This document shows, piece after piece, positions 13,881-14,033 of a DNA stretch of 14,033 nucleotides. The position numbers and the translations under genes were made by a program. A model generated the notes under the pieces. That model was not told the origin of the DNA. It searched no databases and saw nothing but the letters and a program-made list of their open reading frames with translations. The DNA comes from JAWXBG01 sp034439875. GTDB lineage: Bacteria; Bacteroidota; Bacteroidia; Flavobacteriales_D; Sanyastnellaceae. Location: assembly GCA_034439875.1 (NCBI GenBank), contig JAWXBG010000059.1, positions 1-14,033 on the forward strand. Direction: 5' to 3'. The first letter of the stretch is position 1, and each line of letters begins with the position of its first letter.

Positions 13881-14033
13881 ATGACTATACTGATCATAAT
13901 GGCCGTTTTGGTAGTGCTGGTTGCACTGCTCGGCATCGACAGAGGTTGGGGCAACGTCTTAAGTTCGACCCGAAATGCACTGGTATTTGAGAACAAGAAC
14001 CGTTCTTACGGAGCTTTTGCACTCAGAAAGCAG
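13881..14033 (+). CDS. TonB-like energy transducer (5' part only, cut by window edge)
   Basis: From the ATG at 13881 the frame is open for 51 codons to the window end. The first 18 residues (MTILIIMAVLVVLVALLG) are a hydrophobic helix. At residues 37-51 the sequence ENKNRSYGAFALRKQ matches the N/KNxxYGAxxLRK segment found near the N-terminus of many Bacteroidota TonB proteins, just before their membrane helix. The periplasmic Pro-rich linker and C-terminal domain lie beyond the window, so the call rests on this segment and on position after exbB-exbD-exbD. A TAA stop four codons upstream limits the start to 13881 or ATG 13899. It probably links the ExbBD motor to TonB-dependent receptors. Confidence 0.7.
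   Translation, partial: MTILIIMAVLVVLVALLGIDRGWGNVLSSTRNALVFENKNRSYGAFALRKQ

Overview
The window looks like chromosomal core DNA from a member of the Bacteroidota, most likely a marine or flavobacterial-type lineage. The evidence is a DUF4270 lipoprotein, a half-length GlgA-like protein beside panC, an ExbB-ExbD-ExbD-TonB cluster whose TonB carries a Bacteroidota-type 'NRSYGAFALRK' segment, TANNTTTG-type -7 promoter boxes, and few strong Shine-Dalgarno sequences. I see no insertion sequence, phage gene, CRISPR array, tRNA or rRNA, and nothing suggests recent transfer.

Left block, all on the minus strand (1-5389). Read in transcription order from the right: a half-length glycogen/starch-synthase-like protein (5389-4562), a DUF4270 lipoprotein (4554-3226), glmS (3201-1357), and a compound intrinsic terminator (about 1331-1279). 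Then comes a two-gene unit: a small outer-membrane beta-barrel protein (1238-543) followed 5 bp later by a secreted lipoprotein (537 to beyond base 1, cut by the window edge). A second terminator-like hairpin lies inside the first codons of the DUF4270 gene, so expression of DUF4270 and glmS relative to the GlgA-like gene may be attenuated.

Divergent control region (5390-5492). It holds one TANNTTTG box on each strand, and a perfect 8-bp inverted repeat overlaps the leftward box.

Right block, all on the plus strand (5493-14033): panC; tatA (54 aa) and gatA as a likely pair with a terminator after gatA; then a LysM lytic transglycosylase, a SlyD-like FKBP prolyl isomerase and ftsX, closely spaced. 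A 425-bp gene-free stretch follows, with a promoter-like box and a 12-bp palindrome. The window ends with exbB, exbD1, exbD2 and the start of a tonB-like gene.

The genes serve core metabolism (UDP-GlcNAc precursor, pantothenate, Gln-tRNA amidation) and cell-envelope work (Tat export, peptidoglycan cleavage, divisome signalling, and energy supply to outer-membrane transport). I do not find a clearly new system. The most unusual points are the GlgA-like protein, which lacks the usual ADP-glucose-binding motif and the second GT-B domain, and the intragenic terminator between it and the DUF4270 gene. The extra N-terminal hydrophobic segment of the TonB-like protein and the unexplained 425-bp gap are also worth a look.
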